Origin: Mucilaginibacter roseus
Lineage (GTDB): Bacteria; Bacteroidota; Bacteroidia; Sphingobacteriales; Sphingobacteriaceae
Reading direction: 5' to 3'
Assembly: GCF_021215455.1 (NCBI RefSeq)
Contig: NZ_JAJPWV010000002.1
Span: 434,001-498,000, forward strand
DNA: 64,000 nt
Shown: piece by piece, positions 16,847 to 25,113 of the stretch
Layout: each line of letters begins with the position of its first letter
Numbering within the stretch: the stretch's first letter is position 1
The notes under the pieces: generated by a model
Database searches by the model: none
The model's input: only the letters and a program-made list of their open reading frames with translations
What the model was told of the DNA's origin: nothing
Translations under genes and position numbers: made by a program

Positions 16847-16858
16847 AAAATTTATTTA

Positions 16859-18805
16859 ATGGCAAAAAAACAAGAAGCAGAAAAAGAATTAAAAGCTAAG
16901 CAGGCTGAGCTGGACTCAGTGAAAGCCGCCGCGCAAAAAGAAAGAATTGAATCAGAAGCTGATTCATTTTCTATCGACGACATCAAACTTCAACTGGCAA
17001 CCCCATCGGCTGATTTTGACTGGGACGCTGACGACAAAAAGTTCGGTAACTACAATGACGAAGACCGTCAGAAATTTGAGCAACTGTACGATGGTACTTT
17101 CAGCTCTATTACTAAAGGTGAGATCATTACCGGTACAGTAGTTAGCTTCAACAGCAAAGATGTTGTTTTAAACGTAGGGTTCAAGTCAGACGGTTTAGTG
17201 TCGGCTTCTGAATTCCGTGATATGCCTGATCTTAAAGTAGGCGATAAAGTTGAAGTTTTTGTTGAATCGCAGGAAGACGCTAACGGCCAGTTAGTACTTT
17301 CACGTAAACGTGCAAAAACACAACAATCATGGGAGCGCATTAATGCTGCTTTAGATAACGATGAAATCATCACCGGTTTTGTTAAGAGCCGTACTAAAGG
17401 TGGTTTAATTGTTGATATAATGGGCGTTGAAGCCTTCTTACCAGGTTCACAAATCGATATCAAACCTATCCGTGATTACGATGTGTACGTTGGTAAAACT
17501 ATGGAGTTCAAAGTTGTTAAAATCAACCACGAATTCAAAAACGTTGTGGTATCTCACAAAGTTCTTATTGAGGACGACCTGGAGAACCAAAAAACTGAGA
17601 TTGTTGCCCGCCTTGAAAAAGGACAGGTATTGGAAGGTACCGTTAAAAACATTACTGACTTCGGTGTATTCATCGACCTTGGTGGCGTTGACGGCTTACT
17701 GCACATTACCGATATATCTTGGGGCCGTATCGAGCATCCGCGTGAAGTACTTGCACTTGACCAAAAAATCAACGTTGTGGTACTTGACTTTGATGACGAG
17801 AAAAAACGTATTGCCCTTGGCTTAAAACAACTTACCCCGCACCCTTGGCAAAATTTGGATGAAAACATCCAGGTTGGTTCAAAAGTTAAAGGTAAAATAG
17901 TTACCGTTGCTGATTACGGCGCATTCCTTGAAATCACCCCTGGTGTTGAAGGTTTGATCCACGTATCAGAAATGTCATGGTCACAAAACCTGCGTAACCC
18001 ACAAGAATTCCTTAAAGTAAGCGACGAGGTTGAAGCTCAAGTACTTACTTTAGATCGCGAGGAGCGCAAAATGTCATTAGGTATTAAGCAATTAACGCCT
18101 GATCCATGGCAACAAGCTGCCGAAAGATACGCAGTTGGTACTCAACACGTAGCTACAGTTAAAAACATGACCAACTTTGGTGTGTTTGTTGAACTGGAAG
18201 ACGGCATCGATGGTTTGATCCACATTTCTGACCTTTCATGGTCTAAAAAAGTGAACCACCCTAACGAGTTTACTAAAGTTGGCGAGAAACTGAACGTAGT
18301 AGTTCTGGAGCTTGATACTGACAACCGTAAACTGAGCTTAGGCCACAAACAATTGGAAGAAAACCCTTGGGATACTTTCGAAACCGTATTCACTATCGAC
18401 TCGATACATGAAGGTACAGTATTAAAAGTTACTGACAAAGGTGCTATCGTAGCTTTACCTTACGGTGTTGAAGGCTTTGCGCCAACCAAACACCTGGTTA
18501 AAGAGGACGGAACAAGCGTTAAGGCTGACGAAACCGCTGAATTCAAGATCATTGAGTTTAACAAAGAGAACAAACGTATCGTTATCTCTCACTCACGCAT
18601 CTGGGAAGAAGCACGCGCTGAAGCACGCGTTCAGGACTTTGAGAACCGCAAAAAAGAAGCTAAAGCTGCCAGCAATGCTGTTAAAAAAGTGAAAGATTCT
18701 GTTGAGAAATCTACCTTAGGTGATCTTAGCGTACTTGCACAATTAAAACAACAGATGGAAGGTGCTGAAAGCGAAGCACGCAAATCTCAGGAAGATTCAA
18801 AATAA
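16859..18805 (+). CDS. rpsA: 30S ribosomal protein S1
   Basis: S1 recruits and unwinds mRNA on the small ribosomal subunit. The 648-residue protein has an N-terminal charged extension of about 75 residues, then six S1 OB-fold repeats (about 90-155, 170-238, 255-325, 340-410, 425-498 and 515-580). The middle ones are the most regular, for example GTVKNITDFGVFIDLGGVDGLLHITDISW. A charged helical tail ends the protein. Codon usage is strongly biased, as expected for a highly expressed gene. It has its own promoter, a 5' hairpin, a purine-rich ribosome site and a strong terminator, so it is monocistronic. Confidence 0.97.
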   Translation: MAKKQEAEKELKAKQAELDSVKAAAQKERIESEADSFSIDDIKLQLATPSADFDWDADDKKFGNYNDEDRQKFEQLYDGTFSSITKGEIITGTVVSFNSKDVVLNVGFKSDGLVSASEFRDMPDLKVGDKVEVFVESQEDANGQLVLSRKRAKTQQSWERINAALDNDEIITGFVKSRTKGGLIVDIMGVEAFLPGSQIDIKPIRDYDVYVGKTMEFKVVKINHEFKNVVVSHKVLIEDDLENQKTEIVARLEKGQVLEGTVKNITDFGVFIDLGGVDGLLHITDISWGRIEHPREVLALDQKINVVVLDFDDEKKRIALGLKQLTPHPWQNLDENIQVGSKVKGKIVTVADYGAFLEITPGVEGLIHVSEMSWSQNLRNPQEFLKVSDEVEAQVLTLDREERKMSLGIKQLTPDPWQQAAERYAVGTQHVATVKNMTNFGVFVELEDGIDGLIHISDLSWSKKVNHPNEFTKVGEKLNVVVLELDTDNRKLSLGHKQLEENPWDTFETVFTIDSIHEGTVLKVTDKGAIVALPYGVEGFAPTKHLVKEDGTSVKADETAEFKIIEFNKENKRIVISHSRIWEEARAEARVQDFENRKKEAKAASNAVKKVKDSVEKSTLGDLSVLAQLKQQMEGAESEARKSQEDSK

Positions 18806-18834
18806 ACATTAAGTAAATTTAATCTTCATAGCAA

Positions 18835-18866
18835 AGCCGCTGCACTTAGGTACAGCGGCTTTTTTA
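18835..18866 (+). terminator. Intrinsic terminator of rpsA
   Basis: GCCGCTG (18836-18842) pairs with CAGCGGC (18853-18859) around a 10-base loop, followed by a run of Ts. It lies 30 bp after the rpsA stop. Confidence 0.88.
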
Positions 18867-18880
18867 GTTATATTGCTATC

Positions 18881-19171
18881 GTGAATAAAACTTTCACGCT
18901 CAGGAATTTGCCAATTACCATCGTATTATTATTGCCTACAGGAACGGTGTTTATTCCGTCTATCGATAAATCAGCTGTTGTCTTTGTCATGCTTTTGATT
19001 GCTGTCCTGATTGCTATAAGTTATGGCAAGCTTGTAAAGCACATCGTCTGTAACTGGCCGATTTATAATAAATCATCAAAAATAGTTAATGTAATAGTAG
19101 CGCTTTACTTATTACCTATGTTGCTGCTTATGCTGTTTTTGCCGTTTGCTGTGGTTGCTATTCAATGCTAA
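18881..19171 (+). CDS. Small hypothetical membrane protein
   Basis: The frame opens at GTG 18881 and gives 96 residues with three hydrophobic segments (about 12-28, 33-47 and 68-92) separated by short polar turns. Nothing in it is recognised as a known family. The non-ATG start sits just after the rpsA terminator, so a promoter would have to lie within the terminator region; none is clear. It converges with the large surface-protein gene 23 bp away. Base composition is slightly more AT-rich than its neighbours. It is plausible but unproven as a gene. Confidence 0.45.
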   Translation: MNKTFTLRNLPITIVLLLPTGTVFIPSIDKSAVVFVMLLIAVLIAISYGKLVKHIVCNWPIYNKSSKIVNVIVALYLLPMLLLMLFLPFAVVAIQC

Positions 19172-19194
19172 CAAGCGATTTCGATACAGCTACT

Positions 19195-21999
19195 TTACTT
19201 TGACTTTTGCTCGCCGTTGACGGTAATCTTTTCCACCTTACGCCCATAGCGCCCGTCGAGCGACGTGCCTTCAATAATCAAGGTATAAGTACCAGGTTTT
19301 GCAGCCGCAAAAAATGAGAAAGTTGCCTTACCCTTATCATCAGTTATAATATTGGGCTCCCAGTGTATGGTAGAGCGCAAATCAGAAATTGATGTATTAC
19401 GTACCAGATAACGCGGGCGATAAAAATCCTTGCGCGGCTGCAACGGCATTGGTCGGTAAACATAACTGCCGAAAGTACTGCCGCTTAACATTGGCCCTGC
19501 CCCACTACGCGTTGTAATCGACAAAAGATAACTCACATCTGAACGCATTATCTGAATATCCTTAACGTCCTCAGCACTTAAACGGGTAAAAAACGAATTT
19601 ACATTGCTGAAGAATTCATCGGGAGCCGCAGAGCTAAACCCGCTACCGGTCGGGTCGCCGGGTATAGCATCGCCAAGCAACCTTCTGAAACTTATGCCAT
19701 CTACAACTACATCTCCTATCAAGGTCGACTCATAAACATAGTTTTCCTGGCGCTGTAAGCCAATTTTTGTGAATATCGTTTGAGAATATGTACTCGATAT
19801 ACGGAAACGTTTAAGCTTGCTGTATAAAAGATCTTTAAGCGTTGTGCGCCTCGCTTCAATAAGTTCCTTTTCGGCTATCTGTTTTACCGGAGTAGCCCAA
19901 ACCATTCCAATTCGTTTGGCAGCTTTTTTACCTTTAATATTCACCTCATCAAGCAGAGCGCCTTTTACATTACCAGCGTTTAGTTTCCGGTTGTCTTCTG
20001 CGTGTTGCTTATTAGCTTTCAGATATTTTAATAAGGTTGGATCGCTTTTGTAAAACCAGGGCGCAGGCCTTATTTTTTGAGCGGCCACTGGCCACATAGG
20101 CAATGGTTCAAATACCTTTATACTGCCATTGGGTACCTTACCCTTGGCATTGTGTATTTTCAACGTGTAGGCAACGGTATCAGCAACCGGCAAATCGGTA
20201 AACCAAAACAAGCCTTTATCATCTGTTTGTGTATCAGCAACGAATAGCTCATCACTCAGGGTAGACATGATAGTAACCTTGGCGTTTTTCATCGGCTTTT
20301 TAAAAAAGTTAGTCACCTTGCCCGCTATGATGTTATTTGCCTCGGCAATATATTGCGGCTCAACATCAGCCTTTAGCATATCCTGGGTTGTATAATTCGT
20401 CCAACCCTGGGTAAGCAACAAAACATCAAGCGCGCGGCGGGTTGTTACCGAATCATCCTTAAAAAACCAGCCGGGCTGCTCAATATTTCCTTTGAGGTCG
20501 GCGGTGAGCAACATCCGGCTTGCAATATTTTCGGTATACCTATCTTGTTTAACCTGCATATCGTCAGTAACAGACGCCGAAAAGACACCTGTTACCGGCC
20601 TGCCCTCACGGTCTGTTACGTTTAAATTTATACTGATGCTATCCTGGAGCGAGTAGCTTTGGGTATCACCTGTATTAATTTGCAGGGTATCATGATGATT
20701 GACAAAAAAACGGCGCTCGTTAAGCGGCTGGTTTTGGGCGTTGAACAAGGCAAACTGCACAACTCCCGGTGCAAATAGTTTTTTACTTATAGATCGATTG
20801 TAAATACCATTATTAAGCGTTAACGGCAATCCGAAATATATTACATCGCGCGCTTGGGCAATCAATGAGAACTGCTTACCAGCCATATCCGGCGTACCGG
20901 TTACTTGTACCACTACAGAATCAGGCTTTGATATATTATCAACCCGTAGTGATAGGCCGGAGTTTTTAACCGGCGGCAATTGCCGGCTGATCTGTATACT
21001 GTCATTCACCCAGATCTTAGCTGTATAGCTTTCACCTACCTTTGGCGATATGGCAAACATGCCCATGCCTTTATGCAACGCGGTAAATACACTTACCTCT
21101 TCATTTTTGGAGTTGAAAACACTGCCTTTAACGTTCAGCCCCAACCCACTCTCACCAACGGCCTTAAACGCTACCCGATTATAAAGCCCGGCTACTAAAC
21201 TCCCGCCTTCCGGCATAAACTGTACATCAATATTTTGTGCTAAACCGCTATAAAACGGAAAAGATAGCGCTTGCTCTTTGTTTTTAAGGTTAACCAGGCT
21301 TATGCTAAAAGTGCCTGTATCCCTGCTTTGAGGAATCACAAATGCGGTATTTATAATACCATTATCGGGTGTTACACTCACATTCTTAAACAAGGGTTTG
21401 TCTCCATCAAGTACACGCAGTTCAACGTCTTTGTAACCTTCCGGCCGTTGCTGCATATCTTTAATTTGTACTGACAGCCTTACCTCTGTTCCATTTGTTA
21501 CCTTTTTTAGCGTGTGCGATGATGATATGAGCCATGAATCCGCAGCAGGCCGCCCGATATAAAACTGCTTGTGAAAAAAATGATTTTCATTAAAATTACC
21601 CATCCAGTTAGTATATGCCCTTACGGTGTAACTACCGTCAGCAATATCCTGGTCATTCAAAACAAGGTAACCCTGCGCAAGCCCTGAAGATACCGGAACC
21701 GCTATCTTGATCACCTCTGTACGCGCCTCATTTAATAGCGATACATAGAGTTTTGAACTTTTTACGGAAGGCGCACCATTAGCCGCCATAACCAGATAGG
21801 CCTTAAACCAGATGGTATCGCCTGCGGCGTAATAAGGCTTATCAAAGTGCAGGTAAAGTTTCTCAGCAGGATATTTATTTTGGTAGGCCTCGGCATCCTT
21901 TATCTGCATTTTTATTCCGGCAGTATCAGACTGGCAAAACGCGTTTGTGAAAAATGTTATCAGCGTTGCACAAAAAATAAATCGCTTGATATATAGCAT
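19195..21999 (-). CDS. Large exported MG2-type protein with TonB-receptor plug-like domain
   Basis: The start at 21999 gives 934 residues with a signal peptide (MLYIKRFIFCATLITFFTNAFC); a start further upstream at 22089 would put about 30 polar residues before it. After the signal comes the block YPAEKLYLHFDKPYYAAGDTIWFKAYL, typical of macroglobulin MG2-like domains in Bacteroidota surface proteins. Several beta-sandwich repeats follow, then a carboxypeptidase-regulatory-like segment (IIAGKVTNFFKKPMKNAKVTIMS), then a plug-like region (VVVDGISFRRLLGDAIPG to DIQIMRSD). A final MG-like domain (WEPNIITDDKGKATFSFF) ends it. No beta-barrel is present, so it is not itself a transporter. It probably acts at the outer membrane; its partner is unknown. 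Confidence 0.75.
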   Translation of the reverse strand: MLYIKRFIFCATLITFFTNAFCQSDTAGIKMQIKDAEAYQNKYPAEKLYLHFDKPYYAAGDTIWFKAYLVMAANGAPSVKSSKLYVSLLNEARTEVIKIAVPVSSGLAQGYLVLNDQDIADGSYTVRAYTNWMGNFNENHFFHKQFYIGRPAADSWLISSSHTLKKVTNGTEVRLSVQIKDMQQRPEGYKDVELRVLDGDKPLFKNVSVTPDNGIINTAFVIPQSRDTGTFSISLVNLKNKEQALSFPFYSGLAQNIDVQFMPEGGSLVAGLYNRVAFKAVGESGLGLNVKGSVFNSKNEEVSVFTALHKGMGMFAISPKVGESYTAKIWVNDSIQISRQLPPVKNSGLSLRVDNISKPDSVVVQVTGTPDMAGKQFSLIAQARDVIYFGLPLTLNNGIYNRSISKKLFAPGVVQFALFNAQNQPLNERRFFVNHHDTLQINTGDTQSYSLQDSISINLNVTDREGRPVTGVFSASVTDDMQVKQDRYTENIASRMLLTADLKGNIEQPGWFFKDDSVTTRRALDVLLLTQGWTNYTTQDMLKADVEPQYIAEANNIIAGKVTNFFKKPMKNAKVTIMSTLSDELFVADTQTDDKGLFWFTDLPVADTVAYTLKIHNAKGKVPNGSIKVFEPLPMWPVAAQKIRPAPWFYKSDPTLLKYLKANKQHAEDNRKLNAGNVKGALLDEVNIKGKKAAKRIGMVWATPVKQIAEKELIEARRTTLKDLLYSKLKRFRISSTYSQTIFTKIGLQRQENYVYESTLIGDVVVDGISFRRLLGDAIPGDPTGSGFSSAAPDEFFSNVNSFFTRLSAEDVKDIQIMRSDVSYLLSITTRSGAGPMLSGSTFGSYVYRPMPLQPRKDFYRPRYLVRNTSISDLRSTIHWEPNIITDDKGKATFSFFAAAKPGTYTLIIEGTSLDGRYGRKVEKITVNGEQKSK

Positions 22000-22098
22000 G
22001 GCGGCAGGTTGTAAGGTCTCACAGGTAAAATTCAATGTCAATATAGGTAAGTTTAACTTAACATCCCGTCGGGCTGGCATTAAAATCAAACTTTTTCA

Positions 22099-22106
22099 TA
22101 TTTTTG
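22099..22106 (+). promoter_or_regulatory. -7 promoter element of pyrR
   Basis: TATTTTTG fits TAnnTTTG exactly and lies 18 bases before the ATG at 22125, which predicts a leader too short for an attenuator. No clear -33 TTTG is seen at the expected distance. Confidence 0.55.
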
Positions 22107-22124
22107 CCCAAATCTATCCCAGCG

Positions 22125-22670
22125 ATGCTAAATCTAACACTGCTCGACGGTCAGAAATTTCAGATAACGATACAGCGATTGTGTCGTCAGTTGATCGAAA
22201 ATCACAACGATTTTTCAAACACCGTACTTATAGGCATTCAGCCACGCGGCATATTTTTGGCCAAGCGCGTGGCCGAAGAGCTCCGCAAAATATTACCTAA
22301 CGATACCATTTTACAGGGCGACCTGGACATTACCTTTTACCGGGACGATTTTCGCCGTCGCGAAAATCCGCTGGTGCCTAACCAAACCCGTATTGATTTT
22401 ATTATCGAGGGTAAAAAGGTAGTGATGATGGATGATGTGCTGTGGACCGGCCGTACCATACGCGCGGCAATGGATGCTATGCAAGCCTTTGGCCGCCCCG
22501 AAAAGGTGGAGTTGCTTACACTGGTTGACCGCCGCTACTCAAGGCATATACCGGTGGCTGCCGACTATGTGGGTATCGAAGTGGATTCGATAGCATCGCA
22601 ACGTGTGGTGGTAAGCTGGAAAGAAACTGATGGTGAAGATAAGATAGAGCTGTTGAGCGAGGTAAAATAA
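22125..22670 (+). CDS. pyrR: PyrR: bifunctional pyr operon regulator / uracil phosphoribosyltransferase
   Basis: The ATG at 22125 gives 181 residues; an upstream TTG at 22104 lies inside the promoter and is rejected. The PRPP-binding motif VVMMDDVLWTGRT is at 99-111, and the GIQPRGIFLAKR and DITFYRDDF blocks are typical of PyrR. In Gram-positive bacteria PyrR binds pyr mRNA in response to UMP and also has weak uracil phosphoribosyltransferase activity. Here pyrB follows after 81 bp. No anti-terminator/terminator pair with a PyrR-binding loop was seen in the leader or between the genes, so its regulatory target in this organism is uncertain. Confidence 0.93.
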   Translation: MLNLTLLDGQKFQITIQRLCRQLIENHNDFSNTVLIGIQPRGIFLAKRVAEELRKILPNDTILQGDLDITFYRDDFRRRENPLVPNQTRIDFIIEGKKVVMMDDVLWTGRTIRAAMDAMQAFGRPEKVELLTLVDRRYSRHIPVAADYVGIEVDSIASQRVVVSWKETDGEDKIELLSEVK

Positions 22671-22751
22671 ACCTGAAACAGCATTAGGATCAATAATCGT
22701 AATTAAAAATAAATTCGAAATCGAAAATCTGAATTTCGAAATTAACATAAC

Positions 22752-23675
22752 ATGGCAGGATTAAGCACAAGGCACCTTTTGGGCATTAAGGATCTGACCC
22801 GGGCAGATATTGAACTGATTTTACAAACAGCCGATACTTTTAAAGCTGTTTTAAACAGGCCGATAAAAAAAGTGCCTTCGCTGAGGGATGTTACCATTGC
22901 CAATATATTTTTTGAGAATTCGACGCGTACCCGCCTGTCGTTCGAGTTGGCTGAAAAGCGTCTTTCGGCAGATGTGGTAAACTTCGCGGCATCGTCATCA
23001 TCAGTAAGCAAGGGCGAAACGTTAATTGATACGGTGAATAACATACTGGCCATGAAGGTGGATATGGTGGTAATGCGCCACCCATATGCGGGCACGGGCA
23101 TCTTTCTATCAAAACACGTAAACGCGCAGATAGTAAACGCGGGCGATGGCGCGCACGAGCACCCTACCCAGGCCCTGCTGGATGCCTACTCTATCCGCGA
23201 AAAATATGGCGATGTGGCCGGTAAAAAAGTGGTAATCGTTGGTGATATATTACACTCACGCGTGGCACTTTCCAACATACTTTGCCTCAAACAACTGGGC
23301 GCCGAAGTGATGGTTTGCGGCCCCACAACCCTTATACCTAAATACATTGGCACATTAGGTGTAAAGGTAGAACATGACCTGATAAAAGCCCTTAACTGGT
23401 GCGATGTAGCTAACATGCTGCGCATACAGCTGGAACGCCAGGATATAAAATATTTCCCATCTCTACGGGAGTATACCATGCTTTACGGTTTAAACAAGCA
23501 GATACTGGACAGCCTGGATAAAGAGATTATGGTGATGCACCCCGGCCCCATCAACCGCGGCGTTGAAATAACCAGCGATGTGGCCGACAGCAAGCAATCC
23601 GTTATACTTGACCAGGTAGAGAATGGTGTGGCCGTGCGTATGGCGGTGTTGTATTTGTTAGCAGGGCAGGGATAA
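22752..23675 (+). CDS. pyrB: Aspartate carbamoyltransferase catalytic subunit
   Basis: PyrB joins carbamoyl phosphate and aspartate, the committed step of pyrimidine synthesis. The 307-residue chain has FFENSTRTR at 53-61 (carbamoyl-phosphate site), K-G-E-T at 87-90, HPTQ at 137-140 and the PGPINRGVE aspartate-loop motif near the end. No pyrI gene is next to it. An imperfect hairpin, TTCGAAAT (22714-22721) with ATTTCGAA (22733-22740), lies just upstream of its ATG without a T-run. The gene is co-oriented with pyrR and overlaps the next small membrane-protein gene by one base. Confidence 0.95.
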   Translation: MAGLSTRHLLGIKDLTRADIELILQTADTFKAVLNRPIKKVPSLRDVTIANIFFENSTRTRLSFELAEKRLSADVVNFAASSSSVSKGETLIDTVNNILAMKVDMVVMRHPYAGTGIFLSKHVNAQIVNAGDGAHEHPTQALLDAYSIREKYGDVAGKKVVIVGDILHSRVALSNILCLKQLGAEVMVCGPTTLIPKYIGTLGVKVEHDLIKALNWCDVANMLRIQLERQDIKYFPSLREYTMLYGLNKQILDSLDKEIMVMHPGPINRGVEITSDVADSKQSVILDQVENGVAVRMAVLYLLAGQG

Positions 23676-24241
23676 TGAAACCAAAACTTGAACAACTATT
23701 AACTTGGCTCATTAACAATGGTAGGATAAGGGCTAATCTGTATTATTTTTTAATTCTTTTCATGATATGGTTGTTCATGTACATTGTACTTGATTTTTTA
23801 CAAATAATAGAATTTAAAAGATCTGACCTGTTTTTTATTTTGTTTTTTGGGGGATTAAATGCCGTTGGTTTTTATGATCGAACTATTAAACAACGAGAAA
23901 AAAACGAATACTTAAAAAAGAGTGGTCGTACAGAGGAAGACTTAAAACGGATTGAGTTTGTGAAAACATGGGAAGCAGACCGGCTTGTAGGCCGTACCCG
24001 ATATTCCCTGCAAAACGGCGGCGTGGTTATGGGCATGATGCTGATCGTACCGCTGTCTTTTATAGCATTAATTACCACCTCATTAAGCGGCACTTTCCCA
24101 TCAATTAATGCCGTTATAGCGTTTCTGCTACTTTTAATTCCTTTATGTTATCTATCGGGCGCACTGATCTATCTAATCAGATGGAACAGCAAAGAAACAA
24201 AATTTAAAAAGCTTACCGGCGAAAGCTATTTAGCTGGCTGA
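23675..24241 (+). CDS. Hypothetical membrane protein coupled to pyrB
   Basis: The ATG at 23675 shares its first A with the pyrB TAA stop, so translation is probably coupled. The 188 residues contain four hydrophobic segments in two pairs (about 25-45, 50-66, 109-130 and 140-168). A charged stretch of some 40 residues lies between the pairs, with RTEEDLKRIEFVKTWEADRL. No known family is recognised. Pyrimidine-gene linkage alone does not reveal a function. It is the last gene before a stretch of repeats, and its codon use is more AT-rich than pyrB, suggesting a different history. Confidence 0.6.
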   Translation: MKPKLEQLLTWLINNGRIRANLYYFLILFMIWLFMYIVLDFLQIIEFKRSDLFFILFFGGLNAVGFYDRTIKQREKNEYLKKSGRTEEDLKRIEFVKTWEADRLVGRTRYSLQNGGVVMGMMLIVPLSFIALITTSLSGTFPSINAVIAFLLLLIPLCYLSGALIYLIRWNSKETKFKKLTGESYLAG

Positions 24242-24320
24242 TGATTCCGGAAATTTATAGTTAAAAGCACAAGCAGTAATATATCGCTTTACATCGCATA
24301 ATCGACCATGCTTTGCCGAT

Positions 24321-25098
24321 TATCAGTCTGCTCTTGGCTGCAGAGGCCAGTTACTTTGTCTTAGACACAAAATAACCAAACGTCAAGTAAAAAAGCTTTC
24401 AGCCACACAAGGCCATACTTTTGGCCCGGTTTTGCGGCAGGTCGACGCTCTTTACTACGCGTTATTGCTTCGTACCTCGTAATGACGATACTGTATATTA
24501 TATCTACTCGTACAACTGTAAATAACCTCAATAACCGGCATCAGTAATGCCCGGAGCAGCACAAGCTCTGCTAAAGCACAACCTTTAACCGGGCAGGACG
24601 TAGCCGGCGATTTTTGCTTCTTTTGTTCGTACAAAAGAAGTTAAGGACAGGTAATGAAAGCGGTTTAGGTAAGTTGCTTTTTAAAAAGGGGTTGTGTTTG
24701 TATTATCGTCAGTCTGCTCTTGGCCGCAGAGGCCAGTTACTTTACCTTAGATGCAAAGTAACCAAACATCAAGCCGGAAAAAACCTTCAGCCGCACAGGC
24801 CATACTCCCGACCCGGTTTTCCGACAGGCCTACGCTTTTGCTACGCGCCATTGCGAGGTACAAAGCAACCTATTTAAGTTAATCATAAATGACTGTACTA
24901 AAGAGATTGCTTCGTACCTCGTAATGACGATACTGTATTTTATATCTACTCGTACAACCGTAAATAACCTCAATAACCGGCATCAGTAATGCCCGGAGCA
25001 GCACAAGCTCTGCTAAAGCACAACCTTTAACCGGGCAGGACGTAGCCGGCGATTTTTGCTTCTTTTGTTCGTACAAAAGAAGTTAAGGACAGGTAACA
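24321..25098. repeat. Tandem array of a two-module interspersed repeat (four modules)
   Basis: No gene is credible from 24242 to 25113. The region alternates two modules in the same orientation: module 1 at about 24321-24462 and 24704-24848, and module 2 at about 24469-24657 and 24909-25098. Module 1 contains GGCCNGCAGAGGCC and an arm pair GTTACTTT/AAAGTAAC. Module 2 ends with a hairpin CTTCTTTTGT, loop TCGT, ACAAAAGAAG (24617-24640 in the first copy). The two module-2 copies are nearly identical over about 185 bases, indicating a recent duplication. A third, reversed-order pair (module 2 then module 1) lies at 42771-43100. Short open frames through these repeats are not considered genes. Confidence 0.85.
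24851..24932. repeat. REP-like inverted pair inserted between repeat modules
   Basis: CATTGCGAGGTACAAAGCAA (24852-24871) is inverted relative to GATTGCTTCGTACCTCGTAA (24904-24923). The pair can form an imperfect hairpin of about 18 bp around a 32-base loop. A single half copy, TTATTGCTTCGTACCTCGTA, lies at about 24463-24482 in the first module pair. The pattern is that of a mobile REP/MITE-like element common in sphingobacterial intergenic DNA. Confidence 0.7.
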
Positions 25099-25113
25099 AA
25101 CTGAAGAATTAAC

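Noticed and set aside
22671..22751. PyrR-dependent attenuator before pyrB
   Set aside because: The TTCGAAAT/ATTTCGAA hairpin has no GC-rich stem or T-run and lacks the conserved PyrR-binding loop.
24614..25076. Two open frames of 87 and 65 codons through the repeat array
   Set aside because: They consist only of repeat modules, which also occur at 42771-43100 with the same low-complexity peptide in another frame; no signal of selection for protein.
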